From contig PLRS01000056.1 of assembly GCA_003164035.1 (NCBI GenBank), forward strand, positions 62,001-126,000: 64,000 nucleotides of DNA. Reading direction: 5' to 3'. The stretch comes from Bryobacterales bacterium. Its GTDB lineage: Bacteria; Acidobacteriota; Terriglobia; Bryobacterales; Bryobacteraceae. The position numbers were made by a program, and so were the translations under genes. Below are positions 51,654-60,402 of the stretch, piece by piece (positions within the stretch are counted from its first letter, which is position 1; each line of letters starts with the position of its first letter). A model generated the notes under the pieces. It was not told the origin of the DNA. It made no database searches and worked only from the letters and a program-made list of their open reading frames with translations.

Positions 51654-52043
51654 TTAGGTCCCGTTCACTGCCATTCTGTGAACCTTGACGAGTAATTCGA
51701 CCTCGTGGCGCCGCAAGCCCAGGGTGGCCGCGATGGCCTCGGTGCTCTCTCCTCGTCGGTGCAGGCGCAGAATCTGCGTGCGCCTGGTGATATTCATGCC
51801 GGTCCTGGTGCCGTCGCCGGTGAAATCCGGCATGCGTTCGAGCTCCCGGACTTCGCGCTCCAAGCCCTCCAGGCGGGCCTGAAGCTCTGCTACCGAAGCC
51901 TCCACCATAGCGTCCTTGGACCGTACCGCCGCGTCGGCCGCCCTCAGTAGCGACTGCGCCCGCAGCAGCAGGAAGAGGCTCATTCCAACGGCGCTCAAGG
52001 CTAGGCCGGCCAACAAAGCGGCGGGAAAGAGCCAGCCGTTCAC
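51654..52043 (-). CDS. DUF2802-like membrane protein of the flagellar operon
   Basis: The 129-residue product has one N-terminal membrane helix (LFPAALLAGLALSAVGMSLF), a coiled coil (~35-75) and a C-terminal HTH-like motif (RGESTEAIAATLGLRRHEVE, LLVKVHRMA). This plan matches the small DUF2802/DUF6115-type proteins found at the ends of flagellar operons. The GTG at 52043 overlaps the previous stop (GTGA). Last gene of the right flagellar block. Role unknown. Confidence 0.7.
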   Translation of the reverse strand: MNGWLFPAALLAGLALSAVGMSLFLLLRAQSLLRAADAAVRSKDAMVEASVAELQARLEGLEREVRELERMPDFTGDGTRTGMNITRRTQILRLHRRGESTEAIAATLGLRRHEVELLVKVHRMAVNGT

Positions 52044-52927
52044 GCGATCGCCCCCAGCCGACTCTGGCGGCCTGCGATTTTCTGAATCCTGACGCCGTAG
52101 TTGCCGTCGACCACTACCACTTCGCCGCGCGCAATCAAGCGGTGGTTCACCAAGACATCCACCATGTCGTTGACATCGCGGTTCAACTCGACGATCGAGC
52201 CGGTGGTCAGTTTCAGGACTTCTTTCATGGGCATCCAGGTTTTGCCGAAAGAGATGCTGACGGGCAGCTCCACGTCCAGCAGAAGGTCCATGGTCCGCGA
52301 CGATTGGGAGGAATGAGCGGGGCCCCCCTGAGCGGGGAGCGGCGACTCCACCGGCGCTTTCCGGGCCGTCTCGGGCGCCGCGGCGGGCGGTGCGGCGACC
52401 AGATTCAACAAGCCTTCGCTCCAGCCCAGCAGGAGCGGCGGCAGACTCTGGTTCTGCAACTGGATGGAAACCGTGGCCCAATCGCGCAACCCGGCCGGCG
52501 CGGCGCTTTCCTTGCCGTTGACGCACGAGACTTCCACCCCGAGGGCCGAGCCGATCCCGCGGGCCATGACCGACAGGGACTGCCCCAGAATCTCGAAGAA
52601 AGTGTTCTTGGACTCTCCCAGTTCGGCTGTCTCGATGCCCGCCACCTTGAGCGTCAGCGAGCCCAGATGTTCCCACACCGCCTGCGGCGCCATCAGCCAG
52701 ACCGTCATTCCCGGAGGGCCGGACAGCGGCTGCTCCCACCACAGGAACTCCGCCTCCGCTTCGGAAACGGGCGCCGGCGGCTGGGCCGAGGCCCACCGCA
52801 CCTCCGGCAATTGGTCCGTCATGGACTCAATCACTTGAGCCAAACCGGTCGCCCATTCGTCCAGCACTTTGCGGGCGGGTTCGGCCGCCTCCAGCCGCAA
52901 AGGTGTTCCCTGGTCGCCCGCGTTCAC
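52040..52927 (-). CDS. FliN/FliY-like flagellar switch protein
   Basis: 295 residues from the GTG at 52927, which overlaps the sigma factor stop as GTGA; a GTG at 52957 would add ten residues. The N-terminal ~180 residues resemble a divergent CheC/FliM-middle-type domain (ESKNTFFEILGQSLSVMARG), and the C-terminal ~75 are a SpoA/FliN domain (LLLDVELPVSISFGKTWMPM, LNRDVNDMVDVLVNHRLIAR, GEVVVVDGNYGVRI). It is therefore FliY-like and could take part in the rotor switch complex. A separate short FliN is at 60150. Confidence 0.8.
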   Translation of the reverse strand: MNAGDQGTPLRLEAAEPARKVLDEWATGLAQVIESMTDQLPEVRWASAQPPAPVSEAEAEFLWWEQPLSGPPGMTVWLMAPQAVWEHLGSLTLKVAGIETAELGESKNTFFEILGQSLSVMARGIGSALGVEVSCVNGKESAAPAGLRDWATVSIQLQNQSLPPLLLGWSEGLLNLVAAPPAAAPETARKAPVESPLPAQGGPAHSSQSSRTMDLLLDVELPVSISFGKTWMPMKEVLKLTTGSIVELNRDVNDMVDVLVNHRLIARGEVVVVDGNYGVRIQKIAGRQSRLGAIA

Positions 52928-53679
52928 GCTGTTACCATCCCCTTCGACATCGGCCACTGCTGTGCGAGATGCCCCCGCAACCTCAAGATGGCCTGGGACT
53001 TCAGTTGTGAGATGCGCGATTCGTGGAGGTGGACCACCTGGGCGATTTCGCGCAAGGTCAATTCCTCGTGATAGTACAGGCTGAGCACGACTCTTTCCAT
53101 TTCGGGTATGGCGTCGATCCCCTGCGCCAGCAAGCGTTCCAGCTCGGCGCGTTCCAAAATGGTCGAAGGAAGGTCGCCGTCTTCACCCGAAGCGAGGCGC
53201 AGCGTGTCGTGCCCCATCTGGCTGCCTACCGATTCCAGGCTGGCCACGTTCAGGCCGCAGATTTCAACCAGCCATTGATGATATTCCTCAAGAGGAATTT
53301 CGAGTTGGGCGGCGATTTCGTCCTCGGTCGGGGAGCGCTGCAGACGCTGCTCGGCGACCGCGATCGCGGCTTCGATCTGCTTGGCTCGCTTGCGCTTCTG
53401 GCGGGGAGCCCAGTCCAGGCTTCGAAGACTATCGAGAATCGCGCCGCGGATTTTGTACTCCGCGTAGGTCTTGAGCTTGACGTTGTGGCGGGGGTCGAAG
53501 TTGTCGATCGCTGAGATCAGACCCAGCACGCCGGTCGAGACTAAATCCTCCAGACTGACGTTTTCCGGCAACCGCCCTTGAATCCGGCGCGCGATCAGCC
53601 GCACCTGAGGCAGGTTTTCCAGAATCAGCCGTTGCCGTTCTTCTTCGCTCATCGCCTTAGATACCTCGTAACCGTGCAT
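52924..53679 (-). CDS. fliA: Sigma-28 family flagellar sigma factor (FliA/WhiG)
   Basis: 251 residues from ATG 53679; ATG 53652 is also possible and is nearer the family start. Region 2: NLPQVRLIARRIQGRLPENV, LEDLVSTGVLGLISAIDNFD, KLKTYAEYKIRGAILDSLRS, with DWAPR typical of FliA. Region 4: ERVVLSLYYHEELTLREIAQ, LHESRISQLKSQAILRLRGH. It should read the promoters found before flbD and flagellin. It follows flhF by 25 bases. No anti-sigma FlgM was found in the window. Confidence 0.93.
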   Translation of the reverse strand: MHGYEVSKAMSEEERQRLILENLPQVRLIARRIQGRLPENVSLEDLVSTGVLGLISAIDNFDPRHNVKLKTYAEYKIRGAILDSLRSLDWAPRQKRKRAKQIEAAIAVAEQRLQRSPTEDEIAAQLEIPLEEYHQWLVEICGLNVASLESVGSQMGHDTLRLASGEDGDLPSTILERAELERLLAQGIDAIPEMERVVLSLYYHEELTLREIAQVVHLHESRISQLKSQAILRLRGHLAQQWPMSKGMVTA

Positions 53680-53704
53680 AGCACTTCGCCATCGAGATTC
53701 ACCG

Positions 53705-54817
53705 TCAGGCCGCCGTGCGCGCGATACCGGCGGGCGCCAGCAGCCGTTCCACCAATCCGTCCAGCGTAGCCGCCCGCAAGTCTTCGGGAATGCGCTGGCC
53801 ATTGGAAAAGAAGGAAAGCGGCAAGCGGCTGCGCGCCGCTTGGGCGTAGATCGGACCGAATGTCAAGGTCTCGTCGATCCGGGTAAACAAGAGGTGGCCG
53901 GGATGGAAAGGCGCGAATGCCTCTACCATCCGCGTCATTTCGGCGGATTTGATGGAAGCGGCCAGCACCAGGTGGGTATCGATATCGGTGCGCGACACCA
54001 GAAACCGCGCCAACTCGCCGGCGCTTTCCAGATCGGCCGGCCCGAGGCCAGGCGTGTCGATCAAGACCAGGTCTTTGTTGCGGCTCCCTTCGATCGCCTG
54101 GGAGAGAGCGCGGACGGTTTCGGTAAGTTCGAAACCCACGCCGAGGATGGCCGCGTAGCTGCGCAACTGTTCCGCCGCCGCAACCCGGTAGTTGTCGGTG
54201 GACAACAGGACTGCCGGCCGCCGGCAGGCCAGCCCGTAATTCACCGCCAATTTCACCAAGGTGGTCGTCTTCCCGGAGCCGGGCGGACCCACCAGACAAA
54301 CGATACGAGGCGTCGACTCGCCGCACCCGAGGGTGGGAGTCGCCGCGATGCGCGAAGCCAGTTCGTCGGCCAGAGCCTGATCGAAACGGCCGGTGGCCTT
54401 GGGGCGGCGCAGGCGTCTTTCGGCCGCTTCCACGATTTCGGCCGCCAGTTCGGGGGGGACGTCCGCCAGGTTGAGGGAGGCGTAGGCTTCCGCGGCGCCG
54501 GCCGAGGCCCCCAACCAATCCGTCCGTTGAAAGGCGGCCCGCGTCAAGGTCTTGCGCATGACCTCCAGTTCCCGGCGCAACTCGGCAACCTCGCCGGACA
54601 GCTTTTCTCCGCGAGGCTGACCTGGCGGCGCACTGCCCGAGCCGGGGCCGTCCTCCGCGCTCAGATCGCCGGCAAATACCACCTCGTACTCACCCAGATG
54701 GCGGTATTCGGGGGGCGTCTTACGGCTATTGACGAGCATGGCTTCCGAGCCCATTTCCCGGCGCGCGGTGGAGACGGCTTCTTCCACGGTGGCGCTGTAG
54801 TACGACTTGATCTTCAT
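53705..54817 (-). CDS. flhF: Flagellar GTPase FlhF
   Basis: The 370-residue product has the FlhF N-terminus (MKIKSYYSATVEEAVSTARR, EMGSEAMLVNSRKTP), a charged linker, and an SRP-type GTPase domain with Walker A GPPGSGKTTT (177-186), LLSTDNYRVAAAEQLRSYA, LVLIDTPGL and LFTRIDETLTFG. It places the flagellum and, with FlhG, regulates number. Here FlhG is missing downstream and the sigma-28 gene follows directly. Confidence 0.94.
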   Translation of the reverse strand: MKIKSYYSATVEEAVSTARREMGSEAMLVNSRKTPPEYRHLGEYEVVFAGDLSAEDGPGSGSAPPGQPRGEKLSGEVAELRRELEVMRKTLTRAAFQRTDWLGASAGAAEAYASLNLADVPPELAAEIVEAAERRLRRPKATGRFDQALADELASRIAATPTLGCGESTPRIVCLVGPPGSGKTTTLVKLAVNYGLACRRPAVLLSTDNYRVAAAEQLRSYAAILGVGFELTETVRALSQAIEGSRNKDLVLIDTPGLGPADLESAGELARFLVSRTDIDTHLVLAASIKSAEMTRMVEAFAPFHPGHLLFTRIDETLTFGPIYAQAARSRLPLSFFSNGQRIPEDLRAATLDGLVERLLAPAGIARTAA

Positions 54818-54908
54818 GGCATCGCTTCCCCGGACCGGCTCAATGTACCGGTCCGGAAACTCTCAGAATCAATCGTCAGGACGGCGCATTTTCTGTAGAT
54901 CCACGGCA

Positions 54909-56984
54909 TCAACCAATTGTGCCCAGCGACTGGATTCTCACCCCGCCGGGTATCTCGTTGTGCGCCAGGAAGAAGAGGTTGGGGATGGTGGTTTCGGTAA
55001 TCTGGCGCAAGAAGTAGCGGGCGGCCGAGGACGTGATCGCCGCCACGGGCGCTTCGGGCGCGGGCACCCGGGCAGCCACCCGATTCAGAATGTCGCGCGC
55101 CGCCTGGGGCGGCAGCGTCAAGTGGCTGGCTTGCTCCCCGTGCTCCACGCCGGACTCCACCAGCCGCTCGATGGCGGGATCGAGAAACCATGCCGGCAAC
55201 TCGCCGCTGCGATTCAAATAGGGCTTGACCAGCGCGCGCCGGATCGTCTGGCGCACGTACTCGGTCAACAGGACCGGATTGCGCACGGAAACCGACGCCT
55301 CTCCCAGGGCCTCCAGAATCGAAACGGCGTCGCGAATGGAAACCCGTTCCCGCAGCAGGTTTTGCAGCACCCGCTGCACGCTCGCGAGCGGCAGCAGTTT
55401 CGGCACCAGATCCTCCACCACTTTAGGATGCTCGACGGCCACGCGGTCCAGCAGACGCTTGGCGTCCTGGCGGGAAAACAGTTCGTGGGCGAAACGCCGG
55501 ATGAGTTCCGCCAGGTGCGTCCCCAGGACACTCACTCCGTCCACCACGGTATAGCCGGCCATGCGGGCTTTTTCGGCGCGCTCGGCGGGCACCCAGAGAG
55601 CCTGGATGCCAAAAGCGGGCTCCCGCGTCGGTTGACCTTCGATCGCCGGATCGGCCGGGCCGGAAGCGATGGCCAGCTCGCAATTCTGCGGCAGCTCATA
55701 GCGCGCCACTTCCACGCCCTTCAGAGCGATTACGTACTCGCGGCTGCGCAGCGAGAGGTTGTCCATCACGCGCACGGGGGGCAGCAGGTATCCCAGATCG
55801 GTGGCCAACTGTTTGCGGATCGCCGAGATGCGCCGCAGCAGCGGGGAATCCTGAGCGCCTTCCACCAGACCCACCAAGCCCAGGCCCACCTCGACGGCCA
55901 GCGGATCGACCCGCAGCATGGCCTCTACATTCTCCTTGGCTGCCGGCTTGGTTTCGGGCGATGGAGCAGCGGCCTGCTGTTCCCGGCGGCGCAACCGCCA
56001 TCCCACCGCCCCGGCGCCGCCTCCCAAGATCAGAAACGGGAGCTTCGGCAAGCCCGGCATGGCGGCCAGCGCCAGCAGAACCCCCGCCGCCAGCAGCAGA
56101 GGCTGTGAATTTCCCAAAATCTGCTTCTGGAATTCCGCTCCCAGGCGGGCGTCGGAACTGGCGCGGGTGACGATCAGGCCGCCGGAAATCGAAATCATCA
56201 GCGCCGGAATCACCGTTACCAGGCCGTCCCCGATGGTCAACGTGGTGTAGGTTTGGAGGGCTTTGAGCAGATCCATGTCGTGCTGCAGAACGCCGATCAG
56301 AAATCCGGCCACGATATTGATCCCGGTGATCAGAATGCTGGCCACCGCGTCCCGCTGGGTGAAGCGCGATGCGCCGTCCATGGCCCCATAAAACTCCGCT
56401 TCCGTGGAGAGCTGCTTGCGCCGCCGCTTGGCTTCCGTCTCGTCGATCAGCCCCGCATTCAGGTCCGAGTCGATGGCCATCTGCTTGCCAGGGAGCGCAT
56501 CCAAGGTGAAGCGCGCGGTGACTTCGGAGATGCGGACTGCGCCGTGGTTGATGACCACGTACTGGATGGCGATCAGGACCAGGAAGATCACCGCGCCAAT
56601 GATATAGTTGCCGCCCACCACGAAACTGCCGAAGGCGCCGATCACCTCGCCAGCCGCCGTCGTTCCCGTGTTGCCGTTGAGCAGGATCAAGCGCGACGAC
56701 GAAATGTTCAGGGCCAGCCGGAACAAGGTGAGCAATAACAGAGTCGTCGGAAAGGAGGTGAACTCCACCGGGCGGATCAGGTAGAGGGAGACCATCAGCA
56801 CCGTGATCGACATCAGAATGTCGGTGGCGATCAGCAGATCGAGCATCCAGCCCGGCAGCGGCATGATCAGGGAGATCACAATGGCCAGAACGGCCAATGG
56901 CACCGCCATCTGGCCCAATGTCTCGAGAGGCAATTGAGCCATCCAGCGGTTCGGTGGCGGAGCGATGGTTTTGGCGGGTGTCAT
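54909..56984 (-). CDS. flhA: Flagellar export gate protein FlhA
   Basis: The 691-residue product has the N-terminal membrane domain with eight helices (LDLLIATDILMSITVLMVSL, FPTTLLLLTLFRLALNISSS, the FHIPEP-like region with VTARFTLDALPGKQMAIDSD) and a cytoplasmic domain of ~330 residues (DPLAVEVGLGLV, YTVVDGVSVLGTHLAELIRR, ASVQRVLQNLLRERVSIRDA). Full length. It lies four bases after flhB, and 91 bases before flhF. Confidence 0.96.
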   Translation of the reverse strand: MTPAKTIAPPPNRWMAQLPLETLGQMAVPLAVLAIVISLIMPLPGWMLDLLIATDILMSITVLMVSLYLIRPVEFTSFPTTLLLLTLFRLALNISSSRLILLNGNTGTTAAGEVIGAFGSFVVGGNYIIGAVIFLVLIAIQYVVINHGAVRISEVTARFTLDALPGKQMAIDSDLNAGLIDETEAKRRRKQLSTEAEFYGAMDGASRFTQRDAVASILITGINIVAGFLIGVLQHDMDLLKALQTYTTLTIGDGLVTVIPALMISISGGLIVTRASSDARLGAEFQKQILGNSQPLLLAAGVLLALAAMPGLPKLPFLILGGGAGAVGWRLRRREQQAAAPSPETKPAAKENVEAMLRVDPLAVEVGLGLVGLVEGAQDSPLLRRISAIRKQLATDLGYLLPPVRVMDNLSLRSREYVIALKGVEVARYELPQNCELAIASGPADPAIEGQPTREPAFGIQALWVPAERAEKARMAGYTVVDGVSVLGTHLAELIRRFAHELFSRQDAKRLLDRVAVEHPKVVEDLVPKLLPLASVQRVLQNLLRERVSIRDAVSILEALGEASVSVRNPVLLTEYVRQTIRRALVKPYLNRSGELPAWFLDPAIERLVESGVEHGEQASHLTLPPQAARDILNRVAARVPAPEAPVAAITSSAARYFLRQITETTIPNLFFLAHNEIPGGVRIQSLGTIG

Positions 56985-56988
56985 GCGT

Positions 56989-58050
56989 TCACCGTGGCAG
57001 TTTTCCGTTCATCAGTTTGAAGATGTAGGCCAGAATCTCGGCCACCGCGCGGTACAGGTGGGGTGGAATCTCCTGTCCGACTTCGACCGAGCCATACAGC
57101 GCTTGCGCGAGCGGTGGATTCTCGATGATCGGCACCTGGTTCTCGATCGCCTTCTGCCGGATCCGCTGCGCCAGGTAGTTCTTCCCCTTGGCGACCACCA
57201 ACGGGGCCGCCATCCGCTCCAGTTCGTAGCGGATCGCCACCGCGAAGTGAGTCGGGTTGACCACCACGGCGGTAGCTTTGGGTACTTCTTTCATCATCTG
57301 CCGCCGGGCCCGGTCCCTTTGCAGGCGGCGGATGCGGGCCTTCATCTGCGGGTTGCCCTCGACGTCCTTGATTTCCTCCTTGATTTCCTGCCGGCTCATG
57401 CTCAGTTCCTGCCGGTAACGCCGCAACTGGCGGAACAGATCTACCGCGCCGAATACCAGGAACAGGCCAGCGGCCTTCCACAACAGGCTCATCATGGTGC
57501 CGCTCATCAACTGAATGGCGCCACGCACGTCGGCCAGGGGCAAAACCAGAAACTGGTCCAGCCGGTCGCGCACCACCACCCAGACCGCCCATAGGAACAG
57601 GGGGATCAGCAGCGCGGCTTCGACCACCGACACCAGGTTCTGGCGCGGCAGGTCGCGCAGGCGTGCGGCCGGGTTGAGCCGTCCGATATCCGGGGCGAGC
57701 TTGCTCAGGCTCCATCCAAATCTGGTAGTGGCAAGGCGCACCACCACGGTGATCGCGGCCACCGCCAGTCCGCCGCCGATCAGCGGCGCCAGATAGCTCC
57801 ACAGGAGCAGGCGGGCGGTGTGAACGATGTCGGCGGGCGAGAGTTGCGGCATGAACGCCAAATCCACCAGGTCCCGCATCAACCGGCGGAATCCCGCGAG
57901 CGAGCTTCCGGCAGCCATGCGGATCAGCCCCAGAAACGCCAGAAACTGAAGCGCCGACACGAATTCTCGGGCGGAAGCGAACTGGCCTTCCCGCCGTGCC
58001 TTGTCGATGCGCCGCTGAGTCGGCTGCTCGCTCTTGCTCTGGTCTGGCAT
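56989..58050 (-). CDS. flhB: Flagellar export gate protein FlhB
   Basis: The 353-residue product begins with the KRRxDKARREGQFA-like sequence, has four membrane helices, and a cytoplasmic domain with the autocleavage motif NPTH (Asn265-His268) in VVVNPTHFAVAIRY. FlhB cleaves itself there to switch export from hook to filament proteins. It lies six bases after fliR. Confidence 0.96.
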   Translation of the reverse strand: MPDQSKSEQPTQRRIDKARREGQFASAREFVSALQFLAFLGLIRMAAGSSLAGFRRLMRDLVDLAFMPQLSPADIVHTARLLLWSYLAPLIGGGLAVAAITVVVRLATTRFGWSLSKLAPDIGRLNPAARLRDLPRQNLVSVVEAALLIPLFLWAVWVVVRDRLDQFLVLPLADVRGAIQLMSGTMMSLLWKAAGLFLVFGAVDLFRQLRRYRQELSMSRQEIKEEIKDVEGNPQMKARIRRLQRDRARRQMMKEVPKATAVVVNPTHFAVAIRYELERMAAPLVVAKGKNYLAQRIRQKAIENQVPIIENPPLAQALYGSVEVGQEIPPHLYRAVAEILAYIFKLMNGKLPR

Positions 58051-58056
58051 CTCCGC

Positions 58057-58830
58057 TCATAAGCCCAAAACCCGCTGGGCCGCGCTCCACATCGGGCCTG
58101 CCCAATCGTTCAGCGCGCGCGGAAAAAGCGGCACCACCCAAGCCAGCACCAAGAGCGCCGCCAGCATCTTGATGGGAAAGGCGAGCGTCATCATACGCAC
58201 CTGGCTATTCAGCCTTCCGAGCAGCGCCAAGGCGACGTCCACCAGCACCAACACGGCCACTACCGGGAGGGCCAGGCGGACACCGATCGAGAGCAAGCTC
58301 GCCGTCATGTCCACCAGGATGCGAGCCGAGGTTTGACTAAATTCACGCGCCGGATCCGGGATCCGGTCCAGGCTTTCGGCCAACAAACGCAACACCTGCC
58401 GGTCGAAGCCCAGGGCAAAGAACGACAACCCCCCAAACAGTTGCGCCACGACCAGCAGCACCCCGCTGTCGGCTTGGGTATTGGGATCGACCATGGAGGC
58501 ATAGCCAAAGCCCGCCGGCTGTCCCAGAATTTGCGCCGCGAACGCGAATGCCTCCAGCACGACTGCCGCCGTCACCCCGAGCGCCACGCCCACGGCCGTC
58601 TCCATCGCCACGGCGGCCGCCAACGCCGCTGGCGACGACAGATCGAGCGCCACCTTGGGCCAATGCGAATAAAGAGCCAGAGTCAAGGCCACGGCCAGAC
58701 CGGCCCGCGCCGTCACGGCCGCCGACGCAAACCCGGGAAGCGGCACCAGCGCCAAGGCCCCGGCAATCCGCGCCAGCACCAGCAGAAACCCGCTCAGAAG
58801 GCTCACCGGTAGCGCAACCCTAGTGGGCAT
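58057..58830 (-). CDS. fliR: Flagellar export gate protein FliR
   Basis: The 257-residue polytopic product matches FliR: VLARIAGALALVPLPGFASA, MVDPNTQADSGVLLVVAQLF, and RVGLRLALPVV-type and MLAALLVLAWVVPLFPRALN segments. It forms the export gate with FliP and FliQ. It overlaps fliQ by 11 bases. Confidence 0.94.
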   Translation of the reverse strand: MPTRVALPVSLLSGFLLVLARIAGALALVPLPGFASAAVTARAGLAVALTLALYSHWPKVALDLSSPAALAAAVAMETAVGVALGVTAAVVLEAFAFAAQILGQPAGFGYASMVDPNTQADSGVLLVVAQLFGGLSFFALGFDRQVLRLLAESLDRIPDPAREFSQTSARILVDMTASLLSIGVRLALPVVAVLVLVDVALALLGRLNSQVRMMTLAFPIKMLAALLVLAWVVPLFPRALNDWAGPMWSAAQRVLGL

Positions 58831-59089
58831 AGCGGCCCAAATCCTTCCACAAATCCGCGGTGTAGAACAGGAGCTTCTCGAGCATCCAGGGCAGCAACAG
58901 CACGAAACTTACCAGAAAAACCGCCAGGCGGGGAATGGTGCTGAACGCGTTATCCTGCATCGACGTCACAATCTGCAACAGGCTGACCGTGATACCGGCC
59001 AGAAAGCCGACCGCCAGCAGCGGCGCGGCCAGCCAGAAGGTCGCGAGCAAGTTCTGGCGGATCAGGTCTACCACGAAATCCGGAGTCAT
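58820..59089 (-). CDS. fliQ: Flagellar export gate protein FliQ
   Basis: The 89-residue product has the two FliQ helices (LLATFWLAAPLLAVGFLAGI, IPRLAVFLVSFVLLLPWMLE) and the conserved TVSLLQIVTSMQDNAFSTIP between them. The ATG overlaps the fliP stop (ATGA). Usual length. Confidence 0.95.
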   Translation of the reverse strand: MTPDFVVDLIRQNLLATFWLAAPLLAVGFLAGITVSLLQIVTSMQDNAFSTIPRLAVFLVSFVLLLPWMLEKLLFYTADLWKDLGRYAH

Positions 59090-59820
59090 CCGTAGAAACT
59101 CCTCATCAACGACCCCACCACCAGATTCCAGCCGTCCACCAGCACGAACAGCATGATCTTGAAGGGGGCCGAGATCATGACCGGCGGCAACTGCATCATA
59201 CCGACCGAAAGGGTCACCGACGCCACCACGAGGTCGATCATCAAGAACGGCAGGAACAGCACCGCGCCAATCTGGAAGCCGGCTTTCAGCTCGGACAGGA
59301 CGTAGGCGGGAATCAACACCGCCAGGTCGAGATCTTCCGGAGTGCGCGGGGCGGGTTGGCGGTCGAGCCCGAGAATCAGGCGGATATCTTTTTCCCGGGC
59401 AAAGCGGATCAGGAAGTGCCGCAACGGCTTGGCCGCCTCGGTGAAGCCCGCTTCGGGCGTTTCGGCGCCAGCAGCCACCGGCTCCCAGCCCCGGTGATAC
59501 ATCTCGGCGGCCACCGGGCGCATAAGCACGATCGTCAGGAACAACGCCAGACCCACCAGCACCTGGTTCGAAGGCATGGTTTGGGTGCCTAAAGCCTGGC
59601 GGAGAAAGTGCAGTACGATGGTGATGCGCAGGAATGGCGTGACGCACATCACCGCCGCCGGCAGAAGCGTCCCCAAGGTTAACAACACGATGATCTGCAT
59701 GGGCACGCTGAGCGTGGCGGCGCCTTTGCTTTCGGAAATGCCGAACAGCGTGAAGGGCGTGGCAGCCGCATACGCCGGCCGGACCGCGAGCAGGAGCCAA
59801 ACCAGCCACCGGCGACTCAT
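59086..59820 (-). CDS. fliP: Flagellar export gate protein FliP
   Basis: The 244-residue product has a cleavable-type N-terminal hydrophobic stretch, then the FliP core: LLPAAVMCVTPFLRITIVLH, RQALGTQTMPSNQVLVGLAL, PAYVLSELKAGFQIGAVLFL and VGMMQLPPVMISAPFKIMLF. The start at ATG 59820 overlaps the fliO stop (ATGA). The residues upstream in frame are a shadow of fliO. Confidence 0.95.
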   Translation of the reverse strand: MSRRWLVWLLLAVRPAYAAATPFTLFGISESKGAATLSVPMQIIVLLTLGTLLPAAVMCVTPFLRITIVLHFLRQALGTQTMPSNQVLVGLALFLTIVLMRPVAAEMYHRGWEPVAAGAETPEAGFTEAAKPLRHFLIRFAREKDIRLILGLDRQPAPRTPEDLDLAVLIPAYVLSELKAGFQIGAVLFLPFLMIDLVVASVTLSVGMMQLPPVMISAPFKIMLFVLVDGWNLVVGSLMRSFYG

Positions 59821-60146
59821 CGGCTCTCTCCCGGCGCGCCGGCGAACCGGCGATCCCGGCCGCCGGCTTCTTCGCCATCCGGCCGGCCAACTCCTCCCTG
59901 GCCGATCAGGGCGCAGCCAGCCGGGGAACACGCCACCAGGACCACGGTGTGATCGACTCTCACCAGGTGCAGGTTGTGTTGCGGTTCGAGCGTCAGCTTA
60001 CCGAGCGACTCCAGCCGCGCGCTTCGTCCGCGCCCGGGACTGGCTCGGGGCACCGCTATCCCCAGCCGCTTGAACCACCACAGCACGCCTGCCAGCGTGC
60101 CAAAGACCACCAGAATCGACGCCAGCGGCACAATTGCCATCTCCAT
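59817..60146 (-). CDS. fliO: Flagellar biosynthesis protein FliO
   Basis: The 109-residue product has one N-terminal membrane helix (IVPLASILVVFGTLAGVLWW) and a short soluble part with LEPQHNLHLVRVDHTVVLVA, the usual weakly conserved FliO signature (QNLHLVRVG-type). It helps assemble FliP. Assignment rests partly on its position between fliN and fliP. Confidence 0.82.
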   Translation of the reverse strand: MEMAIVPLASILVVFGTLAGVLWWFKRLGIAVPRASPGRGRSARLESLGKLTLEPQHNLHLVRVDHTVVLVACSPAGCALIGQGGVGRPDGEEAGGRDRRFAGAPGESR

Positions 60147-60149
60147 CTC

Positions 60150-60395
60150 CTATTCGTCGCGAAAATCGGTAATCCGAACACCGAGCGTGTTCTCGATCAC
60201 CACGATCTCTCCGGACCCGCACAGCACACCGCCGATGTAGATGTCGATGTTCTCTCCAGCGGAGCGCGAGGTTTCGATCAGGCTGCCCTCATCCCATTCG
60301 AGGACATCTCGCGTCGGCATCACGCAACGGTCGAGTTCGATCTCGATGTCGACCGGCACATCGGCCATCGGCGCTATCTCTGCTTGTGGATTCAT
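60150..60395 (-). CDS. fliN: Flagellar motor switch protein FliN (SpoA domain)
   Basis: The 81-residue product is a bare SpoA domain: VDIEIELDRCVMPTRDVLEW, GENIDIYIGGVLCGSGEIVV and NTLGVRITDF. It belongs to the C-ring base and to the export ATPase docking site. A second, larger SpoA protein lies at 52040. No good ribosome binding site precedes the ATG; seven bases separate it from the flgE stop. Confidence 0.9.
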   Translation of the reverse strand: MNPQAEIAPMADVPVDIEIELDRCVMPTRDVLEWDEGSLIETSRSAGENIDIYIGGVLCGSGEIVVIENTLGVRITDFRDE

Positions 60396-60402
60396 CGGCG
60401 GA

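Noticed and set aside
54807-56108. 433-codon plus-strand frame
   Set aside because: Antisense to flhA; His/Gln-rich shadow composition.
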